Shown: positions 13,124 through 17,759 of the stretch, piece after piece
Numbering within the stretch: the stretch's first letter is position 1
Layout of the letters: the number at the start of each line of letters is the position of its first letter
Source: JALZCH01 sp036400075
GTDB lineage: Bacteria; Acidobacteriota; Blastocatellia; Pyrinomonadales; Pyrinomonadaceae
Reading direction: 5' to 3'
DNA: 17,759 bases
Assembly: GCA_036400075.1 (NCBI GenBank)
Contig: DASWLV010000037.1
Location: 1-17,759, forward strand
Translations under genes and position numbers: made by a program
The notes under the pieces: model-generated
What the model saw: only the letters and a program-made list of their open reading frames with translations
Database searches by the model: none
Told to the model about the DNA's origin: nothing

Positions 13124-14458
13124 ATGACCGAACCGGAACTCCTCAGAACGCTCGAACGTCTTGAAAATGAAGAATTTCTCGACGTAAATCCCGAACTGCC
13201 TTTGCCGCCGTCCGCGGGCGGCAAAGATTATTTATCCATTTTGCAGGATTTACGCGAGGCGCTCGGCGAACCCGATGAGCCGCCGGTGGAGCCGGAAACG
13301 TCTTTCAGCGATCCGCAAAACATCCTCGAACTCGACGCCGTGCAGGAAATTGCGGCAAATGCGCCGGAATTTGAAAACGAGCTTGAGCTGCTGCCCGAAA
13401 CCGCCGACTTTGATTTTTCCGGCGACGAAACGGACGGCGCATTTTCAAATGATGTAACCGGAGAAACGGATTCTTTACCGCTCGAAGAATTTCTCTCAAC
13501 ACAGCAATTTAGCGATGAGTCGCAAACAACCGACGTTGAACATTTGAATAACCCGTTTTGTTCTCAAACGAAAGAATCTTCATTTGAATTTTCACCGCAA
13601 GAGCTTTTCGGCGAATCCGCTTTTGAGGAAAATTTAGCAGCCGAATCCACTTTAAATTTCGATTTTCCGATTGAAGCTGACGAAGAAGCAAATCAAAACG
13701 ACTTTGCTTTTGTTCCGAACTTTGAAGAAACCGAATTCCCGGAAATTTTGCACGACGAAGAACAAGCGGAGGAATTTTCGAGCGAAGATTTTTCGTTGCA
13801 GGAAACTTTATCGAACGAAACAATTTCGGATTTTGAACCGGAAAATTTTGCCGCCGAAACTGAAGATTTTTCAGAGTTTCTGCCGGAGCCGCAGAGAGAT
13901 TTTTTAAGCGAGCTTGACCGGCAGCCGGAGTTTCCGCAGTTTAAAGCGACCGAAACCTCGTTTGAAATTCTGCCCGAACCGTCATTTGCGGACGAAACCG
14001 AGCAAACGAACGAAACTCGCAGCCCGTTTGTCGTTTTCAAGCTCGACGCGGAATATTTCGCTTTTCCGGCTTCGACCGTTGCCGAAATCGGTCACGAACC
14101 GCAGTTTTCCGCTTTGCCATTCGTGCCTTCCTGGTTTTCCGGCATCACCAATTTGCGCGGCGACGTGATCGCTGTTTTGGATTTGCGCGGTTTGTGGGAA
14201 AAAAGCGCCGCCGCGCCGGACGCGCGGCGGAAAATGCTAGTCGTCCGTTCGGAAAAAGAAAATCTGACCGTCGGATTGCTCATTGATGCGGTGAGCGAAA
14301 TCCGTTATCTGGGGGAAAGTGAAATTAACTCCGCTCAAAATTTTTCCGATCAGCCGTTCGCATTTTGCGTGCAAGGCGCCAGCCGAATGAACGAAACGTT
14401 TTTGCATATTCTCGATGTCGAACGACTTTTCGCTTCGCCGAAACTTCGCCAACTCTAA
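13124..14458 (+). CDS. CheW/PilI-like adaptor with long acidic Phe-rich N-terminus
   Basis: The C-terminal part (about 299-444) is a CheW domain. It starts FVVFKLDAEYFAFPASTVAEI and includes the characteristic SGITNLRGDVIAVLDLRGLW and a GLLIDAVSEIRYL strand. CheW proteins couple chemoreceptors to the histidine kinase CheA/ChpA. Ordinary CheW and PilI proteins are about 150-180 aa; here roughly 290 extra residues precede the domain. They begin with a short Leu-rich segment (MTEPELLRTLERLENEEFL), then a long stretch dominated by Glu, Asp, Phe, Ser and Pro, with repeated E-F and D-F pairs, probably disordered and strongly acidic. It lies between the PilH-like and PilJ-like genes, matching the pilG-pilH-pilI-pilJ order. 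There is no ribosome site at 13124, but the frame is intact and the Leu-rich start looks genuine. Confidence 0.88.
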   Translation: MTEPELLRTLERLENEEFLDVNPELPLPPSAGGKDYLSILQDLREALGEPDEPPVEPETSFSDPQNILELDAVQEIAANAPEFENELELLPETADFDFSGDETDGAFSNDVTGETDSLPLEEFLSTQQFSDESQTTDVEHLNNPFCSQTKESSFEFSPQELFGESAFEENLAAESTLNFDFPIEADEEANQNDFAFVPNFEETEFPEILHDEEQAEEFSSEDFSLQETLSNETISDFEPENFAAETEDFSEFLPEPQRDFLSELDRQPEFPQFKATETSFEILPEPSFADETEQTNETRSPFVVFKLDAEYFAFPASTVAEIGHEPQFSALPFVPSWFSGITNLRGDVIAVLDLRGLWEKSAAAPDARRKMLVVRSEKENLTVGLLIDAVSEIRYLGESEINSAQNFSDQPFAFCVQGASRMNETFLHILDVERLFASPKLRQL

Positions 14459-14539
14459 CCTTTATCGCCGCAAATAAACCGAGCCGATTAGATTTCCCAA
14501 AAAGAAACCGCCTCGCTCGATTCGCCAATTTATCCGGTT

Positions 14540-16846
14540 ATGTTCCGAAATTTTAAAATCCGTCACAAACTCGTTTTGCTGGGAGCTTTGTTGAGCCTTC
14601 CGGCTTTTATTCTTTTGTTCTTTTTCGTGCGGGAAAAAGACAAATCAATCGCTTTCGCACAGCAGGAGCGCGCCGGAAATTATTACTCGCGCCCGCTGAG
14701 AAAAATTTTGGAAACAATTCCGCAGTTTGAGCGCGGCGGTCTGGCGGACACGGCGGCGCGCATTGACGAAGCGTTTGCCGAATTGAACGCTCAAAACGAG
14801 CAAAACGGAGAGAATTTCGGCACAACCGAAAAATTCAATGAATTGCGTAAATCCTGGCAGGAATTGAAAATCAATCGCCCAAATACCGTGCCGGAAGCGC
14901 ATCAGGAACTTTATCGCCGCGCGATGCAAAATGCGCTCGAAATGTTTTCGCTCGTCGGTTATTCGTCGCATCTGGTTTTGGATCAGGACGTGGCGGGTTT
15001 TTATATGGCTGATGCGATGCTCGTGCGGCTGCCCGAACAAGTCAAATTGATGTCGGAGATAACGCAGCTCGGCGACCGAATCGTAATGAATAAAGCCGCG
15101 ACGCCAGACGAAAAGCTGCAAATGAACATCTGGCTCAATTTGCTCGAAGCAAACGCCGCCGATATTCGAGCCGATTACGAGCAAGCCGTTCGCCGAGGAA
15201 ACGCCGAAGAACTGCGCGCTTTTGAAGCGACGCTCAAAAAACACTCGGCGACGCTCGAAATTTTCGCCGGAATGCTGCGGCAAAAGATTTTGCAGGCAAG
15301 CGCCGAAGATTTTCAATACATTTCGACTTCACATTTTAATACGACAGCCGGAAACGCGATGACTTCAGGCGCAAATCTCTGGCGCGACATTGCCGAATCA
15401 AACGAAATTTTGCTCGCCAGACGCATCAGCTTTTCGACGTTTGAAAAATACGCAGCGCTCGGCGCGGTTCTGCTCGTCGGTTTGTTAGCCGGATTATTCG
15501 CCTGGCTGACGGTTAAGAAATTTACCCGTTCGCTTGACGAAGCGGTGGAAATCTCCGACCGCGTTTCGCGCGGCGAAATCGTCACCGTCGTCGCCGGAAC
15601 GCGCGGAGATGAGATTGGCAAATTGATGGACGCGATGGCGCGGATGACTGCATATTTGCAGGAAATGGCGGAAACTTCCGACCAGATTGCCGGCGGTAAT
15701 TTATCGGTTGAAGTCACGCCGAAATCCGACGCAGATCGTTTCGGCAATTCGTTTCAAAATATGATTACGCGCACTTTGCGGCTCGTGCAGTCGCAGGAAG
15801 AGCGCGACCGTTTGCAAAATTCGATTATGAAATTGTTGCGCGACGTTTCGGATGTGGCGAGCGGCGATTTGCGGGCGCAAGCCGAAGTCACGCCGGATAT
15901 GACCGGAGCGATTGCCGATGCTTTTAATTTTATGATCGAAGAGCTTCGCAGCATTATCAGTCAGGTGCAAACCACGACCCGCGAAGTTGATTCATCGGCG
16001 ACACGAGTGCAAACCGCGACTGAAGATTTGGTGACGCGCAGTGAAATGCAATCGGCTCAGCTCGCGGAAGTTTCGAATTCAATCGAACAAATGGTCGCCT
16101 CCGTTCAAAAAATCGCCGAAAGCGTCACTGTTTCGGCAAAAGTCGCCGACAACGCGCTCGAAAACGCCCGGCGCGGAACCGGCGCTGTGCAAACCAACAT
16201 TTCGGCGATGAATCGTTTGCGCGATCACGCGAGCGAAACCGCCGCCCGCATTCGCAAACTCGGTGAGCGTTCGGAAGAAATCACTTCAATCGTTAAATTG
16301 ATTGACGACGTGGCGCGTCGCGCCAACATTCTCGCTCTCAACGCGACAATTCAAGCATCGGCAGCAGGCGAAAAAGGACGCGGGTTTGTCGTAGTTGCCC
16401 GCGAAGTCGAACGGCTCGCCGAACGTTCTATGGACGCAACGCGCGCAATTACCGCTTTGACGCAGGCGATTCAGGGCGAAACGAGCGAAGCCGTAGCTGC
16501 CATCGAAGACACTCTGCGCGAAGTCAGCATCGGCGAGCGCATCGCTTCGGAAGTAGCGGGTGCGGTCGCAGAAATCGAAACGGTTTCAAATCGTCTTTCC
16601 GAGCTTTCGCATGTCGTGTTGGAGGCTTCGCAGCAGCAAGCCGAAGGCAGCGAATCAATTCACCGCGCAATCGGCGAAATCGCCCGCATTGCCGAACAAA
16701 CCGCCGACGGAATGCGTCAATCGGCTTCAACCGTGACGAGCCTCGCAGTTTCGGCGCGCGAGCTGAGAACTTCACTGGCATCGTTCAAGCTACCGGAAGA
16801 AATCGGCGTTGACACTTACACTTCGACAATGCCTTCGCTTAATTAA
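14540..16846 (+). CDS. PilJ-like methyl-accepting chemotaxis receptor
   Basis: This 768-aa chemoreceptor has a first membrane helix near 11-28 and a second at 305-324, enclosing a periplasmic helical sensor of about 275 residues. HAMP-type segments follow in series: about 326-378 (SRGEIVTVVAGTRGDEIGKL), 379-430 (IAGGNLSVEVTPKSDADRFG) and 434-485 (VASGDLRAQAEVTPDMTGAI). The cytoplasmic signalling hairpin covers about 490-745 with its tip around 595-616, reading NILALNATIQASAAGEKGRG. The IQAS form at the tip, instead of the usual IEAA, matches PilJ of the Pil-Chp pathway. It should report surface or ligand cues to the CheW-like adaptor and kinase. ATG at 14540 has no Shine-Dalgarno, but the TM helix begins immediately after it. 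The next receptor gene starts 22 bases downstream. Confidence 0.9.
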   Translation: MFRNFKIRHKLVLLGALLSLPAFILLFFFVREKDKSIAFAQQERAGNYYSRPLRKILETIPQFERGGLADTAARIDEAFAELNAQNEQNGENFGTTEKFNELRKSWQELKINRPNTVPEAHQELYRRAMQNALEMFSLVGYSSHLVLDQDVAGFYMADAMLVRLPEQVKLMSEITQLGDRIVMNKAATPDEKLQMNIWLNLLEANAADIRADYEQAVRRGNAEELRAFEATLKKHSATLEIFAGMLRQKILQASAEDFQYISTSHFNTTAGNAMTSGANLWRDIAESNEILLARRISFSTFEKYAALGAVLLVGLLAGLFAWLTVKKFTRSLDEAVEISDRVSRGEIVTVVAGTRGDEIGKLMDAMARMTAYLQEMAETSDQIAGGNLSVEVTPKSDADRFGNSFQNMITRTLRLVQSQEERDRLQNSIMKLLRDVSDVASGDLRAQAEVTPDMTGAIADAFNFMIEELRSIISQVQTTTREVDSSATRVQTATEDLVTRSEMQSAQLAEVSNSIEQMVASVQKIAESVTVSAKVADNALENARRGTGAVQTNISAMNRLRDHASETAARIRKLGERSEEITSIVKLIDDVARRANILALNATIQASAAGEKGRGFVVVAREVERLAERSMDATRAITALTQAIQGETSEAVAAIEDTLREVSIGERIASEVAGAVAEIETVSNRLSELSHVVLEASQQQAEGSESIHRAIGEIARIAEQTADGMRQSASTVTSLAVSARELRTSLASFKLPEEIGVDTYTSTMPSLN

Positions 16847-16868
16847 ATTTTTCGATAAATCCTCGAAT

Positions 16869-17759
16869 ATGACCAACAAACTAGCATTCAAAATTGCCTT
16901 GCCGATGGTTTTCGCAGTCTTTGTTTTACTGGCGACTGCCGTGGTTTTGCTGTTGCCTCCGGCGCAGCTTTTAGTGAGAGATTTTGCCGAGCCGAACATC
17001 GTAGTTTTCAGCGGAATAATGTTGAGCGTTTTGTTTTGCCTATTGGGTATCCGCTCCGCATTTAACAATTTACAGCGGCTGAAACAAACGGTCGCAGACG
17101 CGCAGCGTTTAGCCAAAGGAGACTTTTCGTTCGAGCTTGCGGCGCGCAAAAAAGACGAAATCGGAGAACTCGAAGCTGCTCTTAACCACACCGTCAGCTA
17201 TTTGCGTCAAGCGGCAAACTCCGCCGATCAGATTGCCGCCGGAAATCTGCTGGTGTCTCCGACTCCGCGTTCGGAAAACGACCTTTTTGCTGCTGCGCTC
17301 AAAAATATGCTCGACAGCTTGCGCGAAGGCGCGCAGACGAAATCCGAACGCGACCGGCTTCAGTTTTCGATTATGAAGCTGCTCGAAGAAGTTTCGGATG
17401 TTGCGGACGGCGATTTGACTGTCGAAGCGGAAGTCACGGCGGAAGCTACGGGCGCAATTGCCGATGCGTTTAATTATATGATTTCCGAGCTGCGCTCGAT
17501 TGTCAGCCGCGTGCAGGCGGCAACGGCGGAAGTCGGAAACACGGCGGTCGAAATTCGCGCGACGACAGAACGCCTCTCCGAAGGCAGCGAAATGCAAGCC
17601 GAGCAAATCGCCGCCACTTCGACGGCAATGGAAAAAATCGCCGCTTCGATTCAGCAGGTTTCGCTCGCCGCAACCGAATCGCTCGAAGTTTCGAACAACG
17701 CGCTCGAAAACGCGCGTTACGGCGCTAAAGCTGTTGGCAACAACATCGAAGCGATGAAT
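16869..17759 (+). CDS. Second PilJ-like chemoreceptor, cut by the window end
   Basis: An ATG at 16869 opens an uninterrupted 297-codon frame that runs off the right edge, so the C-terminus is missing. Two membrane helices lie at about 7-29 and 44-61, with only some 14 residues between, so it has no real periplasmic sensor domain. A HAMP-like series follows: about 62-115 (LAKGDFSFELAARKKDEIGEL), then ADQIAAGNLLVSPTPRSEND, then VSDVADGDLTVEAEVTAEAT, and the start of a methyl-accepting helix (ATTERLSEGSEMQAEQIAAT). From the second HAMP on, the sequence parallels the receptor encoded just upstream (both contain SIMKLL, then E/R, then VSDVA, and GAIADAFN-Y/F-MI), so the two are probably duplicates that differ in their sensor part. 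It probably senses from within the membrane or cytoplasm. Confidence 0.9.
   Translation, partial: MTNKLAFKIALPMVFAVFVLLATAVVLLLPPAQLLVRDFAEPNIVVFSGIMLSVLFCLLGIRSAFNNLQRLKQTVADAQRLAKGDFSFELAARKKDEIGELEAALNHTVSYLRQAANSADQIAAGNLLVSPTPRSENDLFAAALKNMLDSLREGAQTKSERDRLQFSIMKLLEEVSDVADGDLTVEAEVTAEATGAIADAFNYMISELRSIVSRVQAATAEVGNTAVEIRATTERLSEGSEMQAEQIAATSTAMEKIAASIQQVSLAATESLEVSNNALENARYGAKAVGNNIEAMN

Noticed and set aside
14645..15316. 223-codon minus-strand frame inside the PilJ-like receptor gene
   Set aside because: Antisense shadow of the receptor; Phe/Arg/His-rich composition with no domain.

Overview
The window is about 17.8 kb of mid-GC bacterial chromosome, roughly half G+C by eye. Codon habits, a CBS-domain protein carrying a SWFG-type motif, DUF4142 and zinc-cluster small proteins, and a PilG/PilH/PilI/PilJ-type chemosensory cluster suggest an Acidobacteriota-like organism (perhaps Blastocatellia). 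That placement is an impression from gene style; no marker phylogeny was possible. No tRNA, rRNA, CRISPR array or complete insertion sequence is visible.

Layout. (1) 1-3349: a palindromic terminator of the gene to the left, a sigma-70-like promoter, and carB, the large subunit of carbamoyl-phosphate synthetase. (2) 3350-5737: a small island unlike its neighbours, with a possible 30-aa ORF, a 68-aa tryptophan/proline-containing peptide, a strong hairpin, and a cobalamin-binding radical SAM enzyme. Strong Shine-Dalgarno sites and more frequent ATA codons set it apart. It looks like a candidate peptide-modification (RiPP-like) locus, which is inference. (3) 6023-7705: an exported M1-family zinc aminopeptidase. 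(4) 7706-8034: a convergent intergenic region with a 30-bp-arm REP-like inverted repeat and a 46-bp perfect palindrome that probably terminates transcription from both sides. (5) 8035-10638, minus strand: six closely spaced genes that look like a stress-protein operon. In transcription order these are a DUF4142 lipoprotein, a Cys-rich metallothionein-like protein, a 54-aa Gly/Ser/Lys protein, a 107-aa and a 68-aa hydrophilic protein, and a two-CBS-domain protein. (6) 10639-11106: a divergent intergenic region full of nested inverted repeats. (7) 11107-17759, plus strand: a Pil-Chp-type chemosensory operon. It encodes a TPR/zinc-ribbon/receiver fusion (PilG-like), a PilH-like receiver, a CheW/PilI-like adaptor with a long acidic Phe-rich N-terminus, a PilJ-like chemoreceptor, and a second receptor cut by the window end.

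In the chemosensory cluster the receptors are expected to signal through the CheW-like adaptor to a CheA/ChpA kinase (not in the window, probably just to the right), which would phosphorylate the two receiver proteins that control type IV pili. The stress operon probably makes a set of abundant, mostly disordered or metal-binding proteins together. The most novel-looking parts are the radical SAM/small-peptide island, the structured intergenic region at 10.8-11.1 kb, and the unusual domain architectures of the chemosensory adaptor and response regulator.
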